A stretch of DNA of 64,000 nt from Mycobacterium seoulense (GCF_010731595.1 NZ_AP022582.1:2170001-2234000), one strand, 5' to 3'; positions 33,589-43,003 are shown, counted from the stretch's first letter. Made by a program: numbers and translations. Notes: generated from the letters alone by a model not told the origin.

Positions 33589-34791
33589 TCAGCCGGTGAC
33601 GACGGGCAGGCGGGCCCACCCGCGCACGCTCGCGGTGTGCGCGCGCTGGGCGTTGGCGTAGTCGACCTCCCAGTCGGGCCAGCGTTTGAGCACCTCCTCG
33701 AGGGCCACCCTGCCTTCCATCCGGGCCAGCGACGAGCCGAGGCAGAAGTGCAGGCCCTGGCCGAAACTCAGGTGGCCGCCCTCGCGGTGGATGTCATAGC
33801 GATCCGGATCGGCGAACCGGCGCTCGTCCCGGTTGGCGGAACCGTTGAGCAGCAACATGAATGAGCCCTCGGGCACGACCCGGCCGTAGAGTTCGGCGTC
33901 CTGGGCCACGTATCGGGCCTGCACCGGCGAGGGCGGCTCGTAGCGCAGTGTCTCCTCGACCGCGCCGGGGATCAGGGAGGGGTCGGCGACGAGTTCGCGG
34001 CGCTGGTCCGGGTGATCGGACAGCAGCTGCCCCATGAAGCCGATCAGCCGGGCCGTGGTCTCGTTGCCGGCGCCGGCGATCATGGCGGTGTAGGCCAGCA
34101 CCTCGGTCCGGGACAAGGGCCGCCGCGTGCCATCGGGTTCGTCGATCTCGGCGCGCAACAGGTCGGTCATCAGGTCATCGGACGGGTGATCGGCCCGCCA
34201 GTCGATGTATTCGGCGAACACGACAATGCTTTCCTCGAACAGCTTCGCGTTGACCGCGGCGGGGTCACGGTCGTCGGACAACTCGATGTAGGCCCCACCG
34301 CGATCGCGAATCTTGGCCTGGTCCTCTTCGGGAATGCCCAACAGGTAGCCGATCGTCCGCATGGGCATCATCGCACCGAGATCGGCGATGAAATCGAAAC
34401 CGCCCGCACCGATCAACGGATCCAGCTCCCGCACACAGAAACCCCGCACCAGGTCCTCGACTGCCAGCATCCGGCGGGGCGTGAAGACCCGGGACAACAG
34501 TCGCCGATGCAGGTCATGCAGCGGCGGGTCCTCGAACAGCAGAATGCCCGGTGGCACTTCGATATTGGCGAACAAGATGTCGGCCGTGGTGCCGCGCCCG
34601 GATCGGTAGGTCTGCCAGTTGTGCAGTTCGCGCGCCACGTCCTCGTAGCGGCTCAGCGCGTAGAAGCTGTACTTCTCGTTGTAATACAGCGGCGCCTCCT
34701 CGCGCATGCGCTTCCACACCGGGTACGGATTGTCGTCGATGGCGGAGTCGAACGGGTCGTAGTACAAATCGATCGCGCTGGCGCCGGTCAT
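33589..34791 (-). CDS. cytochrome P450
   Basis: 400 aa from ATG 34791, chosen because GAAGGGA lies just upstream; an ATG at 34827 adds 12 residues. I-helix AGAGNETTARLIG, K-helix EETLR (E-x2-R) and the heme-binding loop FGQGLHFCLGSSLARMEG with the Cys ligand are all intact. Electrons would come from a ferredoxin. It follows its TetR in one leftward transcript. CYP family number and substrate are not assigned. Confidence 0.92.
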   Translation of the reverse strand: MTGASAIDLYYDPFDSAIDDNPYPVWKRMREEAPLYYNEKYSFYALSRYEDVARELHNWQTYRSGRGTTADILFANIEVPPGILLFEDPPLHDLHRRLLSRVFTPRRMLAVEDLVRGFCVRELDPLIGAGGFDFIADLGAMMPMRTIGYLLGIPEEDQAKIRDRGGAYIELSDDRDPAAVNAKLFEESIVVFAEYIDWRADHPSDDLMTDLLRAEIDEPDGTRRPLSRTEVLAYTAMIAGAGNETTARLIGFMGQLLSDHPDQRRELVADPSLIPGAVEETLRYEPPSPVQARYVAQDAELYGRVVPEGSFMLLLNGSANRDERRFADPDRYDIHREGGHLSFGQGLHFCLGSSLARMEGRVALEEVLKRWPDWEVDYANAQRAHTASVRGWARLPVVTG

Positions 34792-34819
34792 GCTCAGTCC
34801 CTTCGGTGGAGGCGTCCGG

Positions 34820-35491
34820 TCAGTCATTTCGGTGCAGGAAGCCGTGCAAGATCGCCTGGACGAGTTCTCCGACGATCACCTGTCTCGACGGCGGTTTGGT
34901 GCCGAAGTAGGTGGTGCGCAACGCGGCCATCCCGGCAATCATCGCCACCGTCGAATGGGCCGGCAGGTCCGGATGTTCGGCCCGCAACCCACGCAGGTTC
35001 ATGCCCTCGGCGCTGATCTGCCCCAGCACCTTGAGCGCGCGCCTGACCTCGGGAATGCCCGCGTCGGCCGCCTCCTCGTCGCTGAGCGCGCCGGACGCCA
35101 TCAGCGTCAGCAGCAGGCCCTGATGTTCGACGAACACGTCGTAGAGTTGCCCGACGAAATGCCGGGCCAGGTCCTCCTCGTCGGTTTCCTCGGGGACGAC
35201 GGACTGCCAGGTACGGCCGAATTCGTCGACGAAGCTGGTGAAGGGCAGGACCAGCGCCTCGCGGAACAGTGCCGCCTTCGAACCGAAGTTCCGGAACAGC
35301 AGGTGTTCGGTGACGCCCGCGGCCTGCGCGATTTCACGCGTCGTCGTGCTGCGGTAGTCCTGGCGCGCGAAAAGGGCCCGCGCGGCGTCGAGCAGCAGCC
35401 TGCGCGGCTCCCCCCGGGGCCGGCGCGCCACCGCAGCCGGCGTCGGCCGCTTAATTGCTCGCTGGGGCACCGAGGTCCACTCCTCCGTCAC
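34820..35491 (-). CDS. TetR family regulator of the P450/AveC locus
   Basis: 223 aa from GTG 35491. The HTH (residues ~30-75) includes ALFARQDYRSTTTREIAQAAGVTEHLLFRNFGSKAALF. Its end overlaps the longer possible P450 start and lies 28 nt before the preferred one. Two operator-like repeats lie between it and the divergent small ORF/AveC genes, so it can control both directions. Confidence 0.9.
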   Translation of the reverse strand: MTEEWTSVPQRAIKRPTPAAVARRPRGEPRRLLLDAARALFARQDYRSTTTREIAQAAGVTEHLLFRNFGSKAALFREALVLPFTSFVDEFGRTWQSVVPEETDEEDLARHFVGQLYDVFVEHQGLLLTLMASGALSDEEAADAGIPEVRRALKVLGQISAEGMNLRGLRAEHPDLPAHSTVAMIAGMAALRTTYFGTKPPSRQVIVGELVQAILHGFLHRND

Positions 35492-35501
35492 GGGCTCTCT
35501 T

Positions 35502-35543
35502 GGGGATAGTATCCACTATCCCCATAGGATAGTATCCACTACC
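35502..35543. promoter_or_regulatory. tandem candidate TetR operators
   Basis: GGGGATAGT (35502-35510) and ACTATCCCC (35515-35523) form a perfect 9-4-9 palindrome. GGATAGTATCCACTA is repeated 23 bp later (35527-35541). The core GGATAGTATCC is itself palindromic at 35504-35514 and 35527-35537. Spacing of about two helical turns suggests cooperative binding between tetR (35491) and the divergent gene (35576). Confidence 0.65.
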
Positions 35544-35575
35544 TTAAAGAAGCGCATCATCGAAGGGGTGACATC

Positions 35576-35692
35576 ATGGGCGCTGTCATCATGCTCGGCA
35601 CGCTGTTCGGCCTGATCGTCCTGATATTCGGGCTGGTGCTCCGCTTCGATCCCGAGGCGCGCCGCGCGCCGAGTGACGAGGGCCGCCGGTGA
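35576..35692 (+). CDS. 38-aa membrane peptide upstream of AveC-like gene
   Basis: ATG 35576 is preceded by GAAGGGG. The 38 residues comprise one membrane segment (LGTLFGLIVLIFGLVL) and a charged tail rich in Arg and Glu (FDPEARRAPSDEGRR). The stop overlaps the next start in GTGA (35689-35692), so translation is coupled to the AveC-like gene. A small partner or assembly subunit is plausible; no family known to me. Confidence 0.6.
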   Translation: MGAVIMLGTLFGLIVLIFGLVLRFDPEARRAPSDEGRR

Positions 35693-36474
35693 ACACCGAA
35701 ATGACGCCCCAGATGGCGGGGGCGATGTACTTCGCTTATGTCAGTAGCATCGCGTTCATCGTCATTGGGATCTATCTGAGCTACCGCCGCAGACGGATTC
35801 ACCCACTGCTTCTTCTGAGCATCTCCGCGATCTCGTTCTCGTGGATCGAGTCCCCGTACGACTGGGCGATGTATGCCCAGTTTCCGCCCGCGCTGCCCCG
35901 GATGCCCTCCTGGTGGCCGTTGAACGTCACGTGGGGCGGGTTGCCTTCTTCGGTGCCCATCGGCTACGTCTCCTACTTCGTGATTCCCGCCCTGGCCGGG
36001 GCCGCGCTCGGACGATGGGTGAGCGCAAAGTTCGGATGGCGCAGGCCGATCGCCCTCCTCGTGGTCGGCCTCGCCGTCGGGGTCTGCTGGGCCTTGTTCT
36101 TCAATGCCTTCACCGGGGCCCAGCTCGGAAACTTCTACTACGGGTACGTGATTCCCGGCCTCGCCATCTTCGAGGGGACCAAGCATCAGTACCCGCTCTA
36201 CGATTCCCTCGCCATGGGCATCCAAATGATGGTCTTCACCTACCTCCTCGGACGGACCGACACACAGGGGCGAAATGTGATCGAGATGTGGGCGGACAAA
36301 CGAGCGGGATCTCGCCTGCAATCGTCGGTGCTGTCCGTCGTCGCCGTCATCGTCATCGGAAACCTGCTTTACAGCGCGGTTTTCGCGCCCCACCTCGTCA
36401 CGAAACTGGGCGGCTGGGTCACCGCGGGGCCGACCGAACAGCTGTACCCGGGCGTACCGAACCAACCCAAATAG
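35689..36474 (+). CDS. AveC-like (spirocyclase family) membrane protein
   Basis: 261 aa from GTG 35689. At least five membrane segments, with the family-typical SFSWIESPYDWAMYAQFPP, FVIPALAGAALGRW and FYYGYVIPGLAIFEGTKHQYPLYDS. AveC makes the spiroketal in avermectin synthesis. Mycobacterial relatives are common but uncharacterised. The adjoining P450 and shared operators suggest they act on the same lipid or polyketide-like substrate. Confidence 0.7.
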   Translation: MNTEMTPQMAGAMYFAYVSSIAFIVIGIYLSYRRRRIHPLLLLSISAISFSWIESPYDWAMYAQFPPALPRMPSWWPLNVTWGGLPSSVPIGYVSYFVIPALAGAALGRWVSAKFGWRRPIALLVVGLAVGVCWALFFNAFTGAQLGNFYYGYVIPGLAIFEGTKHQYPLYDSLAMGIQMMVFTYLLGRTDTQGRNVIEMWADKRAGSRLQSSVLSVVAVIVIGNLLYSAVFAPHLVTKLGGWVTAGPTEQLYPGVPNQPK

Positions 36475-36481
36475 CGGTAGC

Positions 36482-37480
36482 TCAGGCCGTTCCGGTGCCC
36501 GTGGATGATCGCTGCGCCTCGGGCAGCACGATCTCCCCCACGCGCTTGAGGTACGGCCAGGCGACGTCAGGCGGCAGGCCGCCGCACAACGGCGACAGAT
36601 TGAGCACCTGGCCGGCACGGACCCGCGAAATCGCTTCTGGCACAGAGATGATGATGTGCGAACTCGGCGCGGCGCGCAGCTCGTCGACGGTGTTCACGTG
36701 CGAGAAGCCGGCCGTGGTCTCGTCCCCGGGATTCCACGCGGCGTAGGTCCGCACGTCGTGCAGCAGATGCTCGCCGATCTCCTTCCACGCCTGGTCCACG
36801 TCGTCGGCGACGAAGACGACCGACGGGGTGTCCCGGTCGGGAAACATCGTCGGCCCTGGCTCATGGCCGTGCTCACGGCATGCCTCTTCGTAAGCCTCCT
36901 GAATGCCGGGAGCGTTGGCGTTGCCCAGCATCCCCAGCCCGTACCTGCCCGCTCGGCGCGCCGCGGCGACGGTTCCGCCACCCCACATCAGTCCGGGACC
37001 GCCCGGCGTCAGCGGGCGAGGTGTCACGGTGATCCGCCGTCCGTCTTCTACGACCGTTTCGCCGGCAAGCAGTCGCCGCAACAGCGCGAGCTTCTCGTCG
37101 CAGAGGCGGCCCCGGGTCTTGATCGGCACGCCGAAGTGCTCGAACTCCTCGGGCCGATAGCCCAGCGCCAGGATGTAGGACGCCCGGCCGTTACTGAGAA
37201 TGTCGAGCACCGCCATGTCCTCGGCGAGGCGCACGGTTTCGTAGAACGGCAGGATCAAGATCAGGCTCAGCGCCAGCCGCCGGGTCCGGGCGGCCACGGC
37301 AGAGGCCAGCAGAAACGGTGACGGCAGGTAGCCGTCTTCGGAGCCGTGGTGCTCGCAGAACACGGCGGCGAGGCCGCCGTGATCCTCGGCCCACGCCGAC
37401 ATTTCGGGTGCCGCGGCGTACAGATCGGCTGGGGCCGCGGCCCACTCGGGGTCGCGCATGTCGAAGCGCAGTGTGTACAC
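36482..37480 (-). CDS. LLM-class flavin/F420-dependent oxidoreductase
   Basis: 332 aa from GTG 37480. FCEHHGSEDGYLPSPF, LILILPFYETVRLAEDMAVLD, GRASYILALGYRPEEFEHFGV and LMWGGGTVAAARRAGRYGLG are luciferase-fold motifs. The C-terminus ends PLCGGLPPDVAWPYLKR. A remnant with the same ending lies at 38592-38708, so this gene was probably once duplicated. It is 44 nt downstream of the DapB-like gene on the same strand. Confidence 0.87.
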   Translation of the reverse strand: MYTLRFDMRDPEWAAAPADLYAAAPEMSAWAEDHGGLAAVFCEHHGSEDGYLPSPFLLASAVAARTRRLALSLILILPFYETVRLAEDMAVLDILSNGRASYILALGYRPEEFEHFGVPIKTRGRLCDEKLALLRRLLAGETVVEDGRRITVTPRPLTPGGPGLMWGGGTVAAARRAGRYGLGMLGNANAPGIQEAYEEACREHGHEPGPTMFPDRDTPSVVFVADDVDQAWKEIGEHLLHDVRTYAAWNPGDETTAGFSHVNTVDELRAAPSSHIIISVPEAISRVRAGQVLNLSPLCGGLPPDVAWPYLKRVGEIVLPEAQRSSTGTGTA

Positions 37481-37524
37481 CCAAACTCCTAGGTGGCCTG
37501 ATATTGGTGATGCACGTTACACCT

Positions 37525-38592
37525 TCAGTCGAAGGCGTAAAGCGGCAGAGTGGTCGGGATGTCCAGCGAGCTCAGCAGCCCGGGAGGGGCTTCGACGACG
37601 TAGGGAATCGCGTTCACCACCCGCATGGCCGTGGATGTCATCGCGGCGTGCCCGGCGCCGTGACCCTCGGCCTGACCGAGTGTCATCACGCAGTGAATAT
37701 CGGGGTCACCTGCGATGTCGACCCGATACGTGGCGTCGAACTCAGAGGCCGGCCAGTCTGGCGCGACATCGCGGGCCATCCGGATGACGTGTTCGATGAC
37801 GATGGCCTCGCGACCATTCACCACACCCGCGGCCCGCGTCCGCACGGCGCCGCAGGTGCCCGCCTTGATGGTGCCGAAAGCCACCTCGATGTCGCGATCG
37901 GTCAGCTCGCGGTCGAGCGACCCGCGCACCTCCTCCACCTCGACCCCGAGGCCCTCAGCCATCAGGTATATCGGTGCTTTCCAAGCCATTTCGATGAAGC
38001 CGGGCGTCTTCAGCATCGGCTCGAAATCCAGCGGCCGGCCGAAACCCATCCCGTCCATCATGACGTCCGCCACCGGGTAGTGGTCGTTGAGCGCGACCTC
38101 GCTGGCCGTGATGGTGCGGATGTTCTTGGACTGCGTCGTCATCAACAGGGCGAGCTGATCGGAGGCGAACCCGGGGAAGATGCCCGACACATAGAACGAC
38201 GCCCCGCCCGACTTCGCCGCCGCTTCGAGCTCGTCGCGCCAGTTGGGCGCGAAGTACGACGGCGGATACACCAGACTCGTCGACGACGTGGAGACGACGT
38301 TGATGCCCGCCGAGAGCAGCCGCACGTAGTCGGGCACCGCCGCGCCGTCGCGTTCGGGACCGCTCGCCGCGTACACCACACAGTCGGGCGCCAAGGACAT
38401 CAGTGCGTCGGCGTCGTCGGTGGCCAGCACGCCCAGTGGTCGGCCGCCGGCCAACTCGCCGGCATCCTTACCGACCTTGTGCAGCGAATGCACCCAGACG
38501 CCAACGAGTTCCAGGTCGGGCCGACGGGCGATGGCGTCGATCGCGATCGATCCGACTCCCCCGGTGGACCACACGACGGTCCGGATAGGCAT
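37525..38592 (-). CDS. DapB-fold NAD(P)-dependent dehydrogenase-like protein, copy 1
   Basis: 355 aa from ATG 38592, which has AAGGAGG 6 nt upstream; the earlier ATG 38598 touches the ribosome site. Rossmann motif VVWSTGGVGSIAIDAI at the N-terminus, then DLELVGVWVHS, VYAASGPERD and SGIFPGFASD. The family is annotated dihydrodipicolinate reductase-like or amine dehydrogenase-like. It is paralogous to 38886-39983 and divergent from it. Its ATG overlaps the stop of an LLM remnant (TGATG). Confidence 0.8.
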   Translation of the reverse strand: MPIRTVVWSTGGVGSIAIDAIARRPDLELVGVWVHSLHKVGKDAGELAGGRPLGVLATDDADALMSLAPDCVVYAASGPERDGAAVPDYVRLLSAGINVVSTSSTSLVYPPSYFAPNWRDELEAAAKSGGASFYVSGIFPGFASDQLALLMTTQSKNIRTITASEVALNDHYPVADVMMDGMGFGRPLDFEPMLKTPGFIEMAWKAPIYLMAEGLGVEVEEVRGSLDRELTDRDIEVAFGTIKAGTCGAVRTRAAGVVNGREAIVIEHVIRMARDVAPDWPASEFDATYRVDIAGDPDIHCVMTLGQAEGHGAGHAAMTSTAMRVVNAIPYVVEAPPGLLSSLDIPTTLPLYAFD

Positions 38593-38708
38593 CAGCATCC
38601 TCCTTGATCGGCGTGCGCCCGCGCGGCGGCGGCGGCCGCGCGTTCTAAGTACGGCCAGGCGACATCGGGTGCGAGGCCGCCGATCTGCCCGCACAGCTGC
38701 AGACTAAC
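38592..38708 (-). pseudogene. C-terminal remnant of an LLM-class oxidoreductase
   Basis: Read leftward, 38 codons after an in-frame TAG (38711-38709) give LCGQIGGLAPDVAWPYLER and an Ala-rich tail, ending in TGA that overlaps the ATG of the DapB-like gene. The intact LLM protein at 36482-37480 ends LCGGLPPDVAWPYLKR. The rest of the gene is gone, so this is the stump of a deleted copy that once was coupled to the DapB-like gene. Confidence 0.75.
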
Positions 38709-38885
38709 CTAAATTTTGTTCGCTAAGATAGTGCGTGCTTTCTTAACCCTTGACCCCGCAGACTCGCGGCTGTTAGCTTGCAATTCGAACATCAGGTAGT
38801 TGCAGCCCCTGCCTGCCGCGTAAGGGCAACGGCCGCCTCGTCTTTCATCGCGTTCGCGACGCGCACGCACCCGAGGAGGAACAAG

Positions 38886-39983
38886 ATGACGACTCATCGC
38901 GTGGTGGTGTGGGCGACGGGCGGCATCGGGTCGATCGCCATCCGCACCATCCAGCATCGCCCCGATCTGGAATTGGTCGGCGTGTGGGTGCACTCGCCCG
39001 AAAAGGACGGCAAGGACGCCGGCGAACTCGCCAATGGCGAGCCGATCGGCCTGAAAGCCACCACCGACGCGGACGCACTGATAGCGCTCAAGCCCGACTG
39101 CGTCATCTACGCCGCCAGCGGCCCGGAACGCGACGCGCTGGCCATCCCGGATTACGTCAGGCTGCTCGAGTCCGGCATCAACGTCGTCACGACCAGCACC
39201 ACCCGACTGGTCAACCCGCACGCCTACGAGCCCGCCGAGTGGCGCGACCAGCTGGTCGCCGCAGCCAAACAGGGGCAGGTGTCGCTGTACGCGTCGGGGA
39301 TCGAGCCGGGCTTCGCCGCCGACTACCTGCCGCTCGTGTTGTCCACCCAGTCGTCGTCCATCGACAAGATCCATGCGTTCGAGATCGGCCTCTACGACGA
39401 CTATGGCGTCCCCGACATCATGAGCGACGCGCTGGGTTTCGGCCGGCCGCTCGACTATCAACCCTGGATCGGCTTCCCGGGCGCGATCTCCGGGGAATGG
39501 CAGGGGCAGATCCGGTTGGTTGCCGACGCTCTCGGCGTCGAAGTCCAGGAAGTCCGCGAATATTTCGACCGTGCGGTCACCAACAGGACGCTGGAGGTCG
39601 CCATGGGCACCGTCGAGGCCGGAACGTGTGGCGCGCTGCGGATGCGGGCGATCGGCGTGGTCGACGGCCGGGAGGCGATCGTGATCGAGCACGTCACCCG
39701 GTTGGCCCACGACGTCGCCCCGGACTGGCCGACCGGGATCGGCGATCTCTCCTACCGCGTCGTGATCAGCGGCGACCCCGACATCGATTGCACCTTGGCG
39801 GCGACGCTCAAGGATCCGCGCAAGGCCGGAGTTGGTGGGATGACCTCCGGCGCCGGCGCGATGGTCGCCACCGCGATGCGCGTCGTCAACGCCGTGCCGT
39901 ATGTCGTTGCAGCGGAACCGGGATTGCTCAGCTCGGTGGACTTGCCGCTGACGATCCCGAGGCACGCGTTCGCCACAGGTTGA
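38886..39983 (+). CDS. DapB-fold NAD(P)-dependent dehydrogenase-like protein, copy 2
   Basis: 365 aa. GAGGAGGAA precedes ATG 38886. ATGGIGSIAIRTI is the dinucleotide motif. VYAASGPERD, GINVVTTSTT, SGIEPGFAADYLPL and AGTCGALRMRAIGVVDGREAIVIEH match copy 1 almost segment by segment, so the pair arose by duplication. Divergent orientation with a 290-bp interval that holds the LLM stump. Substrate unknown. Confidence 0.82.
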   Translation: MTTHRVVVWATGGIGSIAIRTIQHRPDLELVGVWVHSPEKDGKDAGELANGEPIGLKATTDADALIALKPDCVIYAASGPERDALAIPDYVRLLESGINVVTTSTTRLVNPHAYEPAEWRDQLVAAAKQGQVSLYASGIEPGFAADYLPLVLSTQSSSIDKIHAFEIGLYDDYGVPDIMSDALGFGRPLDYQPWIGFPGAISGEWQGQIRLVADALGVEVQEVREYFDRAVTNRTLEVAMGTVEAGTCGALRMRAIGVVDGREAIVIEHVTRLAHDVAPDWPTGIGDLSYRVVISGDPDIDCTLAATLKDPRKAGVGGMTSGAGAMVATAMRVVNAVPYVVAAEPGLLSSVDLPLTIPRHAFATG

Positions 39984-40016
39984 ACCGGTACGGCCGGCGC
40001 GGCTTAGTCTGCGGGA

Positions 40017-41225
40017 GTGACCGTTAACCCCCTCGAGGAGCTCACGCTGCAGCAGCTGCAGCTTCGCACCAGCATGAAGTGGCGCGCGCATCCCGCCGAT
40101 GTCCTGCCGCTGTGGGTCGCCGAGATGGACGTCATGTTGCCCCCCACCGTGGCGGCGGCCCTGCGGACGGCCATCGACAACGGGGATACCGGATATCCCT
40201 GTGGCACCGCGCTGGCCGAAGCGGTCAGTCAATTCGCGTCCGCGCGTTGGCAGTGGCACGACCTGGATGTCAGCCGCACCGCGATCGTCCCGGACGTCAT
40301 GCTCGGTGCCGTCCAGCTGTTACGTCTGGTCACCGAGCTTGGTGACGCCGTCGTCGTCAACCCGCCGGTGTACGCCCCGTTCTACGCGTTCATCGCGCAC
40401 GACGGGCGCCGAATCGTCGAGGCGCCGCTCAGCGGCGAAGGCCGAATTGACTTGGGCGCCTTGGAGGAAGCGTTCACCCGCGCCCGCGCATCGGCCGGAA
40501 GGGCGGCGAAGGTCGCCTACCTGTTGTGCAATCCGCACAACCCCACCGGGTCGGTGCACACGGTAGACGAACTCGGCGCGGTCGCCGGGCTCGCCCGTCG
40601 GTTCGGCGTCCGGGTGGTCTCGGACGAGATCCACGCGCCCGTCATCCTCTCGGGGTCGCGCTTCACCCCGTACCTGACGGTCCCCGGTGCGGAGAACGCC
40701 TTCGCCCTGACGTCGGCCTCCAAGGCGTGGAACCTGTCCGGCCTCAAGGCGGCGCTGGCCATCGCCGGCCCGGAGGCGGCCGCGGACCTGCACCGGATGC
40801 CGGAAGAGGTCAGCCACGGGCCGAGCCACCTGGGCGTCATCGCCCACGCCGAAGCCTTCCGCACCGGTGGTGAGTGGCTCGACGAACTGCTGCGCGGCCT
40901 GGACCGCAACCGGACCCTGCTCGGCGGCCTGGTCGCCGAGCACCTGCCGAGGGTGAAATACCTTTGGCCGCAAGGGACTTACCTGGCGTGGCTGGATTGC
41001 CGGGAGCTCGGTTTCGTCGAGGAAGCCGCCGCCGGCCTTGCGGTGGTTGCCGACCTGTCCGGGCCCGCCCGATGGTTCCTCGACCACGCCCGGGTGGCGC
41101 TCAGTTCGGGCCACGTCTTCGGCACTGGCGGGGCGGGGCACGTCCGGCTGAACTTCGCGACCTCGCCGAGCATTCTCACCGAGGCCGTGTCCCGGATGGG
41201 CCGGGCGCTGGGCGATATCGCCTAG
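40017..41225 (+). CDS. PLP-dependent aminotransferase/C-S lyase, PatB/MalY type
   Basis: 402 aa from GTG 40017. Fold-type I features: [14 protein letters not shown] at the N-terminus, [22 protein letters not shown] (Asp for the PLP ring), and [13 protein letters not shown] with the Schiff-base Lys. PatB/MalY proteins act as cystathionine beta-lyases or cysteine desulfhydrases. It corresponds to Rv2294 in M. tuberculosis. Confidence 0.87.
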   Translation: MTVNPLEELTLQQLQLRTSMKWRAHPADVLPLWVAEMDVMLPPTVAAALRTAIDNGDTGYPCGTALAEAVSQFASARWQWHDLDVSRTAIVPDVMLGAVQLLRLVTELGDAVVVNPPVYAPFYAFIAHDGRRIVEAPLSGEGRIDLGALEEAFTRARASAGRAAKVAYLLCNPHNPTGSVHTVDELGAVAGLARRFGVRVVSDEIHAPVILSGSRFTPYLTVPGAENAFALTSASKAWNLSGLKAALAIAGPEAAADLHRMPEEVSHGPSHLGVIAHAEAFRTGGEWLDELLRGLDRNRTLLGGLVAEHLPRVKYLWPQGTYLAWLDCRELGFVEEAAAGLAVVADLSGPARWFLDHARVALSSGHVFGTGGAGHVRLNFATSPSILTEAVSRMGRALGDIA

Positions 41226-41229
41226 CTCG

Positions 41230-41958
41230 CTAGGCGGGGATCTCCTCGGCGCCGCGGCCCAGGTTGCGGAAGCCCTCGGCGGGCTCCTTGAACCCGAGCA
41301 CGAACGGCAGCGAGTTCAACTCCAGCTTCATCGTCGCCCCGAGACGGCGAAAGAACTTCGACTCGGCGGCGGGAAGGGAAACCTGCGACGTCGCGAGGTC
41401 GATGTAGTGCGTCGACGTTTCGCCGATGTCGTCGAACGTGTGGATCAGTGTCTTGCACTGCGAGCGCACCGGTTCGTCGAGGCATGCCGCCACGGGATCG
41501 GTCATCAGAATGTATTCGACCACTGGCACGAGGTTTTTCAGCATGCGATGCACCAGGATGACGTCGAAGCCCGCGAGCTCCAGGTGACGCTTCACCCGTT
41601 GTTCGGCCACCTCACCCTGATGGACGACGAACTTCAACGACAATTTGTCCAGTTGCGCGCAACTGGCACACTCGCAGGCGAGATCCTTCCGGAAGCGCTC
41701 TCGGCGCGCGATGAACGCCGCCCGCATCCGGGACAGCCGGTCACACACCAGCACTTTGGCATCGCCGTCGGGCGCCCAGAAGAACGCGGCGTCTCCCTCC
41801 AGCTTCGCCAGCTTCAGGCCCCTGCCGGCGTCGATCACCGACTCCAACAGCCCCGCCACCGTCAATTGCGCATGGGCCAGGTGGGTGCGGTTCCATTGCA
41901 TGTAGTGGGTGTAGCCGCTGATGTCGGCAATGACCAGGACCGCGCGCCGAATCGCCAT
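41230..41958 (-). CDS. DUF2652 protein, nucleotide-cyclase-like fold
   Basis: 242 aa from ATG 41958; a TTG two codons earlier is also possible. [15 protein letters not shown] at the N-terminus and [11 protein letters not shown] resemble the metal-binding segments of class III cyclases. CECASCAQL is a Cys-rich insert typical of DUF2652. The C-terminal half ([32 protein letters not shown]) looks like a small lipid-binding SRPBCC segment. Cyclase activity is not shown, because the transition-state Arg is not evident. Convergent with the PatB-like gene, 4 nt apart. Confidence 0.72.
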   Translation of the reverse strand: MAIRRAVLVIADISGYTHYMQWNRTHLAHAQLTVAGLLESVIDAGRGLKLAKLEGDAAFFWAPDGDAKVLVCDRLSRMRAAFIARRERFRKDLACECASCAQLDKLSLKFVVHQGEVAEQRVKRHLELAGFDVILVHRMLKNLVPVVEYILMTDPVAACLDEPVRSQCKTLIHTFDDIGETSTHYIDLATSQVSLPAAESKFFRRLGATMKLELNSLPFVLGFKEPAEGFRNLGRGAEEIPA

Positions 41959-42072
41959 GAACAAGCCAGTTTAATGTCCACTCGACGTCTAGCCCAATGA
42001 AATCTCCCCCTAGACGAACTCGCGTCGCCGAGAGAGGCTAACAGAGGCGCCCGCCCACCGGAGGAGCTGAAT

Positions 42073-42978
42073 ATGCATGTGCTACGGACCCCGGATTCCC
42101 GATTCGAAAACCTGGAGGGCTATCCGTTCGTAGCGAACTACCTTGACGTGGCGGCAAGCGACACCCAGTCGCTACGCATGCATTTCCTCGATGAGGGGCC
42201 GGCCGACGGGCCGCCGATCGTGTTGCTGCATGGCGAGCCCACCTGGAGCTATCTCTACCGCACGATGATCCAGCCGCTGGCCGACGCCGGCAACCGCGTG
42301 CTCGCGCCCGACCTGATCGGGTTCGGCCGCTCGGACAAGCCCGGCCGGATCGAGGACTACACCTACCAGCGGCACGTCGAATGGGTGACCTCCTGGTTCG
42401 AGCGCCTGAACCTCAAGGACGTGACGCTGTTCGTGCAGGACTGGGGATCGCTCATCGGGCTGCGCATCGCCGCCGAGCAGGGCGACCGCGTCGCGCGACT
42501 CGTGGTCGCGAACGGTTTCCTGCCTACCGCGCAGCAACCCACACCTCCCGCTTTCTACGCATGGCGGGCGTTCGCGCGCTACTCCCCCGTGTTGCCCGCC
42601 GGCCGCATCGTCTCGGTCGGGACCGTCCGGCGCGTTCCGGCCCGCGTGCGGGCCGGCTACGACGCGCCGTTTCCCGACAAGACGTATCAGGCCGGGGCCC
42701 GCGCCTTCCCCCAGTTGGTGCCGACCTCCCCGGACGATCCGGCGATCCCGGCGAATAGGGCCGCGTGGAAAGCCCTGGGCCAATGGGAGAAACCCTTCCT
42801 CGCGATCTTCGGCGCGCGCGACCCCATCCTCGGGCGGGCAGACCGCCCCCTGATCCAGCACGTCCCCGGCGCCGCGGGCCAGCCGCACGCCCGCATCAAC
42901 GCCAGCCACTTCATCCAGGAAGACTCCGGACCCGAACTCGCCGAACGCATTCTGTCCTGGCAGCAGGCCCTGCGCTGA
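42073..42978 (+). CDS. dhmA: haloalkane dehalogenase (DhmA/Rv2296-like)
   Basis: 301 aa. Nucleophile Asp123 in VQDWGS with halide-binding Trp124, oxyanion loop HGEPTW (53-58), acid in GARDPILG and base His in NASHFIQED. All parts of a haloalkane dehalogenase of subfamily HLD-I are present. It releases halide from haloalkanes by an alkyl-enzyme ester. M. avium DhmA and M. tuberculosis Rv2296 are close in type. GGAGG precedes ATG 42073. Confidence 0.92.
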   Translation: MHVLRTPDSRFENLEGYPFVANYLDVAASDTQSLRMHFLDEGPADGPPIVLLHGEPTWSYLYRTMIQPLADAGNRVLAPDLIGFGRSDKPGRIEDYTYQRHVEWVTSWFERLNLKDVTLFVQDWGSLIGLRIAAEQGDRVARLVVANGFLPTAQQPTPPAFYAWRAFARYSPVLPAGRIVSVGTVRRVPARVRAGYDAPFPDKTYQAGARAFPQLVPTSPDDPAIPANRAAWKALGQWEKPFLAIFGARDPILGRADRPLIQHVPGAAGQPHARINASHFIQEDSGPELAERILSWQQALR

Positions 42979-42988
42979 CCGCGCGTCA

Positions 42989-43003
42989 GCGGGTGTCGCC
43001 CGC
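42989..43003. terminator. hairpin between convergent dhmA and cysQ-like genes
   Basis: GCGGG-TGTCG-CCCGC forms a short stem 10 nt after the dhmA stop and before the end of the convergent gene. No T-run, so bidirectional attenuation is only inferred. Confidence 0.35.

Noticed and set aside
38709..40259. 516-codon antisense frame over the DapB-like gene
   Set aside because: The plus-strand frame has clear homology and a good ribosome site; the antisense frame has neither.
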